Positions 9,066 through 17,134 of a stretch of 64,000 nt of DNA are shown here, one piece after another. Numbering within the stretch: the stretch's first letter is position 1; each line of letters begins with the position of its first letter. The position numbers and the translations under genes were made by a program. The stretch is from positions 1 to 64,000 of the forward strand of contig JBCDFV010000017.1 of the NCBI GenBank assembly GCA_039177555.1. Direction: 5' to 3'. Under the pieces are notes generated by a model, which saw only the letters and a list, made by a program, of their open reading frames with translations, had not been told where the DNA came from and did not search any database. The stretch comes from JANQGH01 sp039177555 (lineage in GTDB: Bacteria > Pseudomonadota > Alphaproteobacteria > DSM-16000 > Inquilinaceae).

Positions 9066-9779
9066 TCAGGCCGCCTCGGGCTCCGACAGGGTCCAAGCGT
9101 TCAGGCGCTGCCCGCTCAACGCCATGTCCCGCTTTGTCGCGATCTCGATGAAAGCAGGCGCGAGCCTTTCGGGGTCGATCCATTCCGCCTTCAGTTCCGG
9201 CGGATAATTGCGTTCGGACATGGGCGTGTGCATCGCCTTGCCCGGCGTGATCGTACAGGACAGGATGCCATGCGCCGCGCCTTCCAGGGCGAGGCACTTG
9301 GAAAAGCCCTCAAGCGCATGTTTGGCGGCGCAGTAGGCGGTCTCGTCGACAAATCCCTTGATGCCGGACTGCGAGGACACGAAGACCATCGCGCCGCCGC
9401 CCCGCGCCTTCATGGCGGGCCAGACTGCCTGTGTGAGCTGGAACGCGGCCTGAATGCCGACGTCGAGCGTGGCGCGGAACGACGCGAGGCTCTCCTCATC
9501 GATCGGCTTGGGCTTCAGGATCGCAGCATTGTGGATCAACGTGTCGACAGGACCACCGAGTTTGGCAAGTGCCGCCTCCGTCGCTGCCGCGTCGGAGAGA
9601 TCGACGGCATGCGTTTCGACCGCACCGCCGATGGCACCCGCCACCGCCGCCAGTCCTGCCTCGTCCCGATCCAGCAGGATCAGCCGCGCGCCTGAACCGC
9701 CGAAGACCCGCGCGACAGCGGCGCCAAGGCCTTGCGCGGCGCCGGTGATCAGGACCGTCTGTTCGGACAAGTCCGGCAT
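9066..9779 (-). CDS. SDR-family NAD(P)-dependent oxidoreductase
   Basis: Short-chain dehydrogenase of 237 aa with the cofactor motif TGAAQGLG (about residues 12-19), NNAG-equivalent HNAAILK, active-site Ser in FVSSQSG and the YxxxK pair in YCAAKHAL. Its start overlaps the stop of the upstream Gfo/Idh/MocA gene (TGATG), showing translational coupling in a minus-strand operon of oxidoreductases. The substrate is probably a sugar-acid or hydroxy-acid intermediate. Confidence 0.93.
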   Translation of the reverse strand: MPDLSEQTVLITGAAQGLGAAVARVFGGSGARLILLDRDEAGLAAVAGAIGGAVETHAVDLSDAAATEAALAKLGGPVDTLIHNAAILKPKPIDEESLASFRATLDVGIQAAFQLTQAVWPAMKARGGGAMVFVSSQSGIKGFVDETAYCAAKHALEGFSKCLALEGAAHGILSCTITPGKAMHTPMSERNYPPELKAEWIDPERLAPAFIEIATKRDMALSGQRLNAWTLSEPEAA

Positions 9780-10861
9780 CAGCCGGCGGCCCCGAAGTCC
9801 AGATCCTGCCAGCGCCGGTCCGTGGTCGAGCGGACGACCGCGTCGAGCACCGTTTGGTTGCGCAGACCGTCCACGAACGTGGCGCCCTGCCGCAGCGCGC
9901 GCCCTTCGGTAATGGCGCCGACCAGCTCTTGCAGCGCGGCCAGGACCGAGACGTTCCAGATGCCCTTGTTCAGCCGGTCGAGACCGGCATGGGGGTCGTC
10001 AACGCTGATGCCCTCGAAGCTCTGCCCCGCCTTGGCGAAGTACAGTTTCTCGTCGCTGTTCGACAGGGTCAGCGTTCCCTTGGAGCCGAAGATCTGGGTC
10101 TCGTTGCCCATATTCGCGGCCGCGACGCCACTCATGAAGACCTGCGCCAGCGCGCCCGACTGCATTTCCAGCATCAGATAGGCAAGGTCGTCCGCGGTTG
10201 CGGTCCAGGCCTCACCGGTCGCCTTGTCGATCCGGTCCGGCACGATCGTCAGCGCTTGGCCGATGACGGCGGCGGGTTCGCCCAGCCACCAGCGCAGCAT
10301 GTCCACCTGGTGCGAGCCGTTGGCGCCCAGCCGGCCGCCGCCCATGGCCGCGTCGGACCACCAGTCGCCCTTGGGGCGGCTGGCCGGATCGTTCCAGGAG
10401 GCGCCGATATTGGCGATGTTCACATGCCGGATCTCGCCCAGATCGCCGCCATGGATCAGCTCCGCAATGCGCATGCGGCTGGGGTTGAAGCGCAGTTCGT
10501 GGTCGATCATATGCAGCCGCCCCGCCGCCTCGGCCGCGCGCAACATCTCGCCCGCCTCGCCCGCGTTCATGGCGGTCGGCTTCTCGCACAGGACATGCGC
10601 GCCGCGTTCCAGGGCGGCGAAGGTCATTGGCGCGTGCATCACCGTCGGCGTGGCGATGCAGACCAGGTCGAGGTCGTGCGAGGCCAGCATCGCCCGCCAA
10701 TCGTCGGTGACATGGGCGATGCCATAGGGTTCCGCCGCGGCACGGGCGCTGTCGATCCGGCCGGAGGCAAGCGCGACCACCTCGGCGTCATCGATATAGG
10801 TGAAGGCGGGCAGATAGGCGTCGCGGGCGAAACTGGCCCCGATGATGCCGACTTTCAGCAT
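9779..10861 (-). CDS. Gfo/Idh/MocA-family oxidoreductase
   Basis: NAD(P)-dependent dehydrogenase of 360 aa. The start at 10861 puts the Rossmann motif (LKVGIIGASFARDAY) at the extreme N-terminus; a longer open frame upstream is not homologous sequence. The EKP motif occurs as CEKPTAMN. The first 7 bp overlap the end of the next upstream gene, a paralogue. Two such enzymes plus an SDR and an epimerase suggest stepwise oxidation and epimerisation of a cyclic polyol or sugar. Confidence 0.92.
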   Translation of the reverse strand: MLKVGIIGASFARDAYLPAFTYIDDAEVVALASGRIDSARAAAEPYGIAHVTDDWRAMLASHDLDLVCIATPTVMHAPMTFAALERGAHVLCEKPTAMNAGEAGEMLRAAEAAGRLHMIDHELRFNPSRMRIAELIHGGDLGEIRHVNIANIGASWNDPASRPKGDWWSDAAMGGGRLGANGSHQVDMLRWWLGEPAAVIGQALTIVPDRIDKATGEAWTATADDLAYLMLEMQSGALAQVFMSGVAAANMGNETQIFGSKGTLTLSNSDEKLYFAKAGQSFEGISVDDPHAGLDRLNKGIWNVSVLAALQELVGAITEGRALRQGATFVDGLRNQTVLDAVVRSTTDRRWQDLDFGAAG

Positions 10862-11901
10862 GAGATTTCCTTTCCTACGGCGGCCAGGCTTTCCACCTCG
10901 TCGATCTCGACCGCCGCGCGGCGGGCCGAGGCGAGGATGCAGGCGTGCAGCATGTAAAGCGATTGCAAATGGTCGCGCCCGGTGCAGGCGGGCGGTGCCG
11001 TGCCCCGGCAGATGGCGGTGAAGCTTTTCAACAGCGCCGCCGCGTCCGTGATCCAGGGTTCGTGCGGCGGCAGGTCGACCGGCGTTAGTTCCTGCTGCAT
11101 GCGGGGCGCATAGCCCAGATCGCCGAACATGGCACGCTGTTCGACAATGCCCTCGGTACAATCGGTGCGCCAGTTGAAGTGCATCGGCTCATGCCCGGCC
11201 TGCCAGGTGCCCTGATAGTTGACGGTCATGCCGTTTTGAAACGCGATCAGGGCGGAAACGTTGGTGTCGTCCCGATACATGGTCCAGGGCGGGTTGAAGG
11301 TGTGCGCCTGGATGTAGAGGGGGTCGGTCGCGTAGACGAAGCGCATCAGATCGAAATGATGGATTGATTGTTCCCACAGCATCGGCTGATCCATGGTCAG
11401 CGGATAGCTGTTCAGCCGGCTTTGGGTGCCGTCGCGCCAACGTTCGTAAGTGAAGCGGGCAAAGCCAGGTGTGCCGACGACGCCGGAAGTTAGAAGACGC
11501 TTCTTCGCCTCGGTCACGGCCAGGTAACGGAAATTCAGCCCGACGATCAGTTGAACACCGGCCGCCTCCGCCATTTCGACATAGCGATGGGCGAGCGCGA
11601 CATCGTCGGCCAGCGGCTTTTCGGCCAGGATCGGCAGGCCGGCAGCGCAAGCCGCGGCGATCTGCGCCTCGCGCCCGCCGGGCGGTGTCGCGAGCAAGAC
11701 GGCGTCCGCCGCAACACCAACCACCTCGTCCAGCGCGGCGCCGATCGGCAAACCGGGATGCGCGGCTTCCGCCTTGGACCGCGCTGCGGGGTCGGGGTCG
11801 CACACGGCCACGATCTCGACCTCGGGATCGGCGGCGATGACCTGCGCCCAGGTGCGCGCACGGGCGCCCAGGCCCACAAGGATCACGCGCAGCGGCGTCA
11901 T
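10855..11901 (-). CDS. Gfo/Idh/MocA-family oxidoreductase
   Basis: Paralogue of the downstream enzyme, 348 aa, starting at 11901 with LRVILVGLGARA as its nucleotide-binding loop and AEKPLADD as the EKP motif. The start overlaps the stop of the epimerase gene by 4 bp (ATGA) and the end overlaps the next gene by 7 bp, so all three are co-translated. No signal peptide. Substrate unknown. Confidence 0.92.
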   Translation of the reverse strand: MTPLRVILVGLGARARTWAQVIAADPEVEIVAVCDPDPAARSKAEAAHPGLPIGAALDEVVGVAADAVLLATPPGGREAQIAAACAAGLPILAEKPLADDVALAHRYVEMAEAAGVQLIVGLNFRYLAVTEAKKRLLTSGVVGTPGFARFTYERWRDGTQSRLNSYPLTMDQPMLWEQSIHHFDLMRFVYATDPLYIQAHTFNPPWTMYRDDTNVSALIAFQNGMTVNYQGTWQAGHEPMHFNWRTDCTEGIVEQRAMFGDLGYAPRMQQELTPVDLPPHEPWITDAAALLKSFTAICRGTAPPACTGRDHLQSLYMLHACILASARRAAVEIDEVESLAAVGKEISC

Positions 11902-12830
11902 GACAGTGCCTCCGCCGGAATCAAGCGGTCGAGGATTTGCGCGATGGGTGTCCAATCGAGGGTGGCGAAGGGCCCGTCATCGGCGTCGGTCCCCATGGGC
12001 GGCCGCGTGGGCTCTTCCGGTGACGCGATGCGGATATCGGTCCCCGGTCTTCGCTCAGCCACCGCGCGCGCCAGGTCAAGGTCGCGGATCGATGGGGGCG
12101 AGCCTGCGTGAAGGACCGGACGGGGACCGAACGGCGCTTCGAGCAGCGCGGCGATGCCCCGCGCAAGGTCCGGCAGCCAGGCCCATTCCCTGTGGGCTTC
12201 GGGAGAGGTCAGTTCGATCACGCCGCGCCCCTCCGCCCCGTCGATCATGCGGCGCAACCGTGAGAGGATCTGTCGGGTCGGGCGGGACGCCTCTTCCGGT
12301 CCGCAGGTATTGCCCAGTCGCAGGCTGAGTGTCTCGAAGCCGGGCTCGGCCGCCGCTTCGGTTAGGATCTCGCCGGCACGTTTGGCCGCGCAATAGGCGC
12401 AGTTGGCCGTGGGCACCGTCGCCTCGGTGAACCGTCCGCCGGGTGCCGGGCCGTCATCGGGCACAAAAACACCCATTGAGCTGATGAACAGGAATTTCCC
12501 GGCACCGGCAGACCGGGCAAAGTCAAGCGCCAGCGCCAGCGGATCGATATTGCCGCGCAGATGCGCCGCCCGGCTGATGCCCAGGGCCTCGGGGCTGGCG
12601 GTCGTGGCGGCGCCGTGGATCACGGCCGAAAGACACCGCCCGGACATGCCGACAAACATTTCGGTCAGCGGCCCCTCTATCCGCTCAACACCCCGAAGAC
12701 GGGCAACCGTCCGGGCATCGAAGTGCCGATCGGTCGCGATGACGTGCCGGCCCGCTTTCGCGAGTGTCGCGGCAACTTCCGAACAGACGAAACCACCAGC
12801 GCCAGTGACCAGAATCGGCAGGTCACTCAT
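11898..12830 (-). CDS. NAD-dependent epimerase/dehydratase (extended SDR)
   Basis: Extended short-chain dehydrogenase of 310 aa with the GxxGxxG-type motif TGAGGFVCSEV (about residues 9-19) and the catalytic YxxxK in YCAAKRAGE. It is the first gene of a tightly overlapping minus-strand run (epimerase, two Gfo/Idh/MocA enzymes, SDR, then M14 peptidase). It probably acts on a sugar or sugar-acid intermediate, not a nucleotide sugar, given the catabolic context. Confidence 0.9.
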   Translation of the reverse strand: MSDLPILVTGAGGFVCSEVAATLAKAGRHVIATDRHFDARTVARLRGVERIEGPLTEMFVGMSGRCLSAVIHGAATTASPEALGISRAAHLRGNIDPLALALDFARSAGAGKFLFISSMGVFVPDDGPAPGGRFTEATVPTANCAYCAAKRAGEILTEAAAEPGFETLSLRLGNTCGPEEASRPTRQILSRLRRMIDGAEGRGVIELTSPEAHREWAWLPDLARGIAALLEAPFGPRPVLHAGSPPSIRDLDLARAVAERRPGTDIRIASPEEPTRPPMGTDADDGPFATLDWTPIAQILDRLIPAEALS

Positions 12831-12860
12831 GCGACACCGCGCAGGTCGGCACTGTCGTGT

Positions 12861-12900
12861 ATCGATCCGGCGGGCATCGATCCGGCGTACATCGATCCGG
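12861..12900. repeat. Short tandem repeat, 15-bp period, 2.7 copies
   Basis: ATCGATCCGG begins at 12861, 12876 and 12891. The first two 15-bp units differ at two positions (GG versus TA near the end). The repeat sits in the 88-bp gap between allA and the epimerase gene. It may be slippage, or ClaI-like palindromes (ATCGAT) bound by a protein. Confidence 0.8.
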
Positions 12901-12918
12901 AACCTTCGTCTTCTCCCA

Positions 12919-13398
12919 TCAGGGAACCAGCGTCAGCGTCGGTATGGCCTGCACCGCGTCATCCTGCTGCGGGCCGCCGCGCCACATCAGGACGACGAAA
13001 TTGCCCGGCCGTTCCAGCACGGTCGCACCCATATGCCAAACGCCGGCATTGTAGATGACGCCCCTGGTGCCCGGCATCAGGAAGGCCAGCGCCTCTTCGG
13101 GCACGGGGCTTCCGTCCGCGGCGGAGGGCATGACCAGGGCGACATAGGCCGCCACGTCAAGCGGGAAGAAGCATTGCGCGGCGTGCGGGTGCCGTTCCAC
13201 CTCGGTGACCTGCAGCGGCAGCGAGGTGGGCTCCACCTTGTTGACGTGCAGAACGGGTGCGGTTCCCTCGGGCGGTTCGCGCAGGCAGTCGCTGTAGAAC
13301 GCCCGCTCGCCGGCCACCTCCGGCGGCTCGACCAGCCGGCCGAAGGGGGCGAAGTCTGCGTTGTTGTGCGGGCGCAGCCGCAAGATCGTGTCGCTCAC
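12919..13398 (-). CDS. allA: Ureidoglycolate lyase family protein (AllA-like)
   Basis: Small cupin-like enzyme of 159 aa expected to cleave ureidoglycolate to glyoxylate and urea, the last step of allantoin breakdown. Family features include LRPHNNADFAPFGRL near the start and the metal or substrate region VERHPHAAQCFFPLD followed by IYNAGVWHMGATVL. The GTG at 13398 is chosen because the upstream open frame is non-homologous and would run back into puuE. The gene lies 7 bp after puuE, which strongly supports a ureide role. Confidence 0.88.
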   Translation of the reverse strand: MSDTILRLRPHNNADFAPFGRLVEPPEVAGERAFYSDCLREPPEGTAPVLHVNKVEPTSLPLQVTEVERHPHAAQCFFPLDVAAYVALVMPSAADGSPVPEEALAFLMPGTRGVIYNAGVWHMGATVLERPGNFVVLMWRGGPQQDDAVQAIPTLTLVP

Positions 13399-13405
13399 CC
13401 CGCAC

Positions 13406-14365
13406 TCACCCCCGTGCAGGTGCGTTGGGCGTCGAGGGCAGATGCACGTCCGGTGTGACCAGGCCCTCCGGGCGGACATGGGCCCGCCAATGGTCGGCGA
13501 TTTCCGCCCGCCGGCAAACCCAGACGCCGGGCTTCCCGTCGATATGGTCGAGAAACCGGACCAAGGCGGCGACACGCCCCGGATGCCCGATGACGCGCGA
13601 ATGCAGGCCGATCGACATCATCCGAGGCATCTCGGCGCCCTCTTCGTGAAGAACATCGAAGGTATCGATCAGGAAATCGGCGAAATCGGCCGCCGCGAAG
13701 ACATCGCCCGACAGGAACTTCGCGTCGTTGGTGACCATCGTGTACGGGATGACCAGATGCGGCGCCCCGTCCACGTCGGTCCAATAGGGCAGGTCGTCAT
13801 TATAGGCGTCGCTGTCATAATCGTAGCCGCCATGGGCCACAACCAGACGGCGGGTCTCCAGCGAGGCCGAGTACCGGCAATACCAACCGCGCGGCGGGCG
13901 GCCGAGGCTTTGGGTCAGGCTTTCATGGGCACGGGCAATGTGCTCAGCCTCGGTCTCGGGGTCGAGACGGTAGTGTTCGACCCAGCGCCAGCCATGGGCG
14001 CAGACATCCCAGTCGGTCTCCGCGATGGCGGCGGCGACCGCTGGTGTGCGTTCCAGCGCCAAGGCGCTGGCGAAGACGGTGAGCGGCAGGCCCCGGTCGC
14101 GGAACAGCCGGTAAAGCCGCCAGAAACCGACCCGGCTGCCATATTCGTACAGGCTCTCCACGGCCAGGTCGCGATCGCCCGGCGGCACGCGGGAGGCGCG
14201 GACCTCGCTGAGCGCCGATTCCGATCGGCCGTCGCCATCGCCGATCGAGTATTCCGACCCTTCCTCGACGTTCAGCACGAAGTTCACGGCCAGCCCGGCG
14301 CCACCCGGCCAGCGGATGTCGGGCGGATGCGCGCCGTAGCCGACCAGATCGCGTGGCCGGGTCAT
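13406..14365 (-). CDS. puuE: Allantoinase PuuE-type (polysaccharide deacetylase fold)
   Basis: Cofactor-independent allantoinase of the NodB/deacetylase fold, 319 aa. Diagnostic PuuE segments are LNVEEGSEYSIGDGD, ESLYEYGSRVGFWRLYRLF, CAHGWRWVEH, PPRGWYCRYS and DSDAYNDDLPYW. It would open allantoin to allantoate. Position between an aspartoacylase-like gene and allA points to ureide catabolism. No allantoate amidohydrolase is present in the window, so the middle step is missing or done by another enzyme. A close N-carbamoyl-ring substrate is an alternative. Confidence 0.88.
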   Translation of the reverse strand: MTRPRDLVGYGAHPPDIRWPGGAGLAVNFVLNVEEGSEYSIGDGDGRSESALSEVRASRVPPGDRDLAVESLYEYGSRVGFWRLYRLFRDRGLPLTVFASALALERTPAVAAAIAETDWDVCAHGWRWVEHYRLDPETEAEHIARAHESLTQSLGRPPRGWYCRYSASLETRRLVVAHGGYDYDSDAYNDDLPYWTDVDGAPHLVIPYTMVTNDAKFLSGDVFAAADFADFLIDTFDVLHEEGAEMPRMMSIGLHSRVIGHPGRVAALVRFLDHIDGKPGVWVCRRAEIADHWRAHVRPEGLVTPDVHLPSTPNAPARG

Positions 14366-14392
14366 TCCACGACCTCGGCGCTGCAATACAGG

Positions 14393-15391
14393 TCAGTCAC
14401 GCAACCCCTCCACCTTGTTGAAGAAACAGCACCAGTCGCCGAGATTGACGTTTGGCAAGGCGCGCAGTCCGAAGAACATCCCGTCGGCTGGCGCGTGAAG
14501 CGCCGCCATCTCGTCGCCGAAGATGTTGACGATTGTCGCGATCCGGTCGCCCTTGTTCATCATGGTCAGGAACTGGACGCCGGGTTCGGGCAGGAAGATG
14601 CCCGAGGCCGGGGCAAGCAGCGCTTCCTGCACGCCCTTGTAACAGGGGTCGGGATAGGTCGCCTGCCCGTCGAGCATGCCGTAGTGGTAGCAGATGTTGA
14701 CGATCGACTTCGCCAACTCCTCACCCACCCAGCGAAAACGCTCCGGCGAGGTGGCCGATCGGCCGCCAAGTTCGACGGTGATGCCGGTTTTGCCAGCACC
14801 GTTCAGCGCCGCCATAGGGCTGCCGGTCTTGGAGAAGTTCGACATGATGCAGCCCCAGCCCTCGCCCATGGCCTTGGCCAGCTCGACACTCTCGGGCCGT
14901 TCGTCGACGAAGATGGCCTTGTCGAGAAACGAGTGCGCGCCGCCGGAATGGATCGAGATTTCGATGTCGGCCACGTCCTTCATGGCCTGCCAATGGGCGT
15001 CCGCCAGCCGGTCGGTGAAATAGCCGTTGGGCTTGCCGGGATAAACCCGGTTCATGTCGTAGGTGAAGGTATCAAGCGGGTTGCCCCGTTCGGCCGCCGA
15101 AAACGCCAGCGGGTTCAGGCACGGCACCATCACCACCGCGCCCTTGAGCGCTGCCGGGTCGATCTCCTTCTGCGCCAGCATGCAGGCCAGCGGCCCCTCG
15201 GGCTCGTCGCCGTGGATCGCGGCATTCACCCAGAAGGTCGGCCCCGGGCCGGCGCCGTTGATGACAACGACCGGGATCTCGACCTTCACACCGCCCGCCA
15301 GGTCGCCTGCGGGAATGCCTCCCCGCGCGACCTCGCCCGGTGCCGCCGTCGCCGTCCCGACAGTCAGCGTTTCGCCATCGATGGTGCTCAT
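14393..15391 (-). CDS. Succinylglutamate desuccinylase/aspartoacylase-family zinc hydrolase
   Basis: Zinc amidohydrolase of 332 aa related to M14 carboxypeptidases. Zinc ligands are visible as H60xxE63 (AAIHGDEPEG) and H148 (EISIHSGG); the catalytic Glu lies in GITVELGG. The family removes acyl groups from N-acyl amino acids or deacetylates small amides such as ectoine intermediates. It overlaps the VOC gene by 4 bp and precedes puuE by 27 bp, so it shares that operon. Substrate cannot be assigned. Confidence 0.88.
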   Translation of the reverse strand: MSTIDGETLTVGTATAAPGEVARGGIPAGDLAGGVKVEIPVVVINGAGPGPTFWVNAAIHGDEPEGPLACMLAQKEIDPAALKGAVVMVPCLNPLAFSAAERGNPLDTFTYDMNRVYPGKPNGYFTDRLADAHWQAMKDVADIEISIHSGGAHSFLDKAIFVDERPESVELAKAMGEGWGCIMSNFSKTGSPMAALNGAGKTGITVELGGRSATSPERFRWVGEELAKSIVNICYHYGMLDGQATYPDPCYKGVQEALLAPASGIFLPEPGVQFLTMMNKGDRIATIVNIFGDEMAALHAPADGMFFGLRALPNVNLGDWCCFFNKVEGLRD

Positions 15392-15879
15392 ACCGCCTCC
15401 GCGCTGCTTGCTTCCCAGGCCTTCAACTCATCCGGGGTGTAGACCTGCATGAATTCGATCTCGATGCCGCCGGCGTCATTGTCCAGGAAGGCGACGAAGC
15501 CTTCCGGATGGGCATGGCTGCCGTAGACCCCACAGGCCTTGCAGATTCGCAAATCCGCGCCCTGGGACTTGGCGTGGGCCAGCGCCTTGTCGATATCGTC
15601 GACCTCATAGCAGATGTGGTGCAGCCCTTCCGCGCCACGCTCCGCGATCCATGAGGCGAAGCGGCCGTTGGGATCGGTCGACTGGCAAAGTTGGTATTCG
15701 ATCCCGCCGAGATAGAACAGCGCGACCTTGTTGCCCGACTTGGCGAAATGGGTGATTTCCGTGTCGGCCGGCACGTGCAGAAATTTGGCATAAGACGCCA
15801 ATGCGGCCTCGGCATCGCGCACGGCGAAGGCCATGTGCTTGATGCCCTTGATATTGGGATTGTCGGATTTCACGGTCAT
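15388..15879 (-). CDS. VOC-family (glyoxalase/methylmalonyl-CoA epimerase-like) protein
   Basis: Metal-dependent vicinal-oxygen-chelate protein of 163 aa. It has paired beta-alpha-beta-beta-beta modules with likely ligands in IKHMAFAV, GLHHICYEV and GIEIEFMQV. This ligand pattern resembles methylmalonyl-CoA epimerase and glyoxalase I, but the operon (aminotransferase, aspartoacylase-like, allantoinase) suggests another keto- or hydroxy-acid intermediate. The stop overlaps the following gene by 4 bp. Confidence 0.88.
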   Translation of the reverse strand: MTVKSDNPNIKGIKHMAFAVRDAEAALASYAKFLHVPADTEITHFAKSGNKVALFYLGGIEYQLCQSTDPNGRFASWIAERGAEGLHHICYEVDDIDKALAHAKSQGADLRICKACGVYGSHAHPEGFVAFLDNDAGGIEIEFMQVYTPDELKAWEASSAEAV

Positions 15880-15895
15880 TGGGTCAGGTCTCCGT

Positions 15896-17098
15896 TCAAC
15901 TGGCCAGCGCGGCCTTTTCGGCGCGGATGGTGTCGACGACGCCGGCCATGCGCACCATCGCCTCTTTGATGCGGGGCACGGGCTGGGTCATCGACATGCG
16001 CACGAAATCGTCGGTGTGGTCGCCGTAGATCGTGCCGGGATACATCATCACCCGGCCCTCGGCCAAAAGCCGTTCGCAGAAGGCGCCCGCCCCCATGCCG
16101 AGGCCGAGGCTCGCGACGTCGGCATAGACGTAGAACCCGCCTTGCGGTTCGGCATAGGACATGCCGATCGCGTCGAGGCCGGCGAGGATGGCACGGCGGC
16201 GCCCGTCATAGGTGCGCTGCATCTCCTCCACGCAGTCGTCGCCGCCGGTCAGGGCGGCAAGCGCGGCATGCTGGCTGGCCGCCGTCGTGGAGATGGCGAA
16301 GGCGTGGTTCACCTCCGACATCGGCTCGATCAGCGCACGCGGTCCCGCGAGATAGCCGATCCGCCAACCGGTCATCGCATAGGCCTTGGAAAAGCCCGAC
16401 AGGGTGATCGTGCGCTCGCGCATGCCGGGCAGGGAGGCCACCGGCTGCACGGTGTTGTTGCCGAAGGTGAGCCGGGCATAGATCTCGTCGGAGATGACGA
16501 TCAGATCGTTTTCCCTGGCGAGCTCGGCGATTTTGCGCACCTCGTCGGGCGGCGTCACCGTGCCTGTCGGATTGTTGGGGTTGATCAGGACCAGGATCTT
16601 CGACCGGTCCGTGATGTGCGGCGCCACCAGGTCGGCCGTCAGGGTGAAGTTGGTCTCCATGGTCATGGGGACCTTGCGCACCACCGCATCGGCAAGGTCG
16701 GCCGCCTGGGTGTAGGGATTATAGCCCGGGCACGGCACGATGATTTCGTCGCCGGGGTTCAGAAGCGACAGCGCAATCACGAACATGCCGTGCTGTCCGC
16801 CCGGCGTAACCATAATCTCGTCGGTGGCATAGTCCGCGCCGCCGAAGCGGCTTATGTTCTCCGCGATCGCCGCGCGCAGCGGCTCGATGCCCAAGGGATG
16901 GGTGTAGTGCGTGGCGCCGTTCGCCAACGCCTCTTGCCCCGCCTTGACGATATGCGCCGGCGTATCGAGATCGGGGTCGCCGCGACCCATGCGGATCACG
17001 TCCTCAAGCCCGTTCGAGATGTCGAGCATGCGCGTGATCAAGGCACCGTCCGCCATCTTAACGCGCTTGGCTATCCGCGGATCGACGTCGCTGCTCAT
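15896..17098 (-). CDS. PLP-dependent aminotransferase, class I/II (fold type I)
   Basis: Aspartate-aminotransferase-like enzyme of 400 aa. The PLP-binding lysine is in SGFSKAYAMTGWRIGYLA, the cofactor Asp region in INPNNPTGTVTPP and DEIYARLTFG, and the C-terminal substrate Arg region in DDFVRMSMTQP. It is clearly paralogous to the aminotransferase at 24.1 kb (FSKTYAMTGWRIGYLA). The two sit in divergent operons on either side of the TGTCGACA site, so they may act on related amino donors. Confidence 0.93.
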   Translation of the reverse strand: MSSDVDPRIAKRVKMADGALITRMLDISNGLEDVIRMGRGDPDLDTPAHIVKAGQEALANGATHYTHPLGIEPLRAAIAENISRFGGADYATDEIMVTPGGQHGMFVIALSLLNPGDEIIVPCPGYNPYTQAADLADAVVRKVPMTMETNFTLTADLVAPHITDRSKILVLINPNNPTGTVTPPDEVRKIAELARENDLIVISDEIYARLTFGNNTVQPVASLPGMRERTITLSGFSKAYAMTGWRIGYLAGPRALIEPMSEVNHAFAISTTAASQHAALAALTGGDDCVEEMQRTYDGRRRAILAGLDAIGMSYAEPQGGFYVYADVASLGLGMGAGAFCERLLAEGRVMMYPGTIYGDHTDDFVRMSMTQPVPRIKEAMVRMAGVVDTIRAEKAALAS

Positions 17099-17134
17099 AT
17101 CAGTTCTCCCATGTCGCGGCCGGTGGCGGCCTGC

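Noticed and set aside
12687..12707. A 21-bp sequence (CAACACCCCGAAGACGGG plus CAA) identical to 61671-61691.
   Set aside because: One copy is coding for the epimerase, the other lies downstream of the DUF3604 gene. It is built around a CCCGAAGACGGG hairpin with a UUCG-type loop and shows no wider homology, so it is probably chance; a genome-wide repeat count would settle it.
13361..15442. A very long (693-codon) plus-strand open frame over the puuE/aspartoacylase region, and similar long frames at 7440-9695, 15833-17881, 44667-47087 and 47752-49350.
   Set aside because: They are antisense shadows of well-supported enzymes in high-G+C DNA; their translations are Arg/Gly/His rich with no domain pattern.
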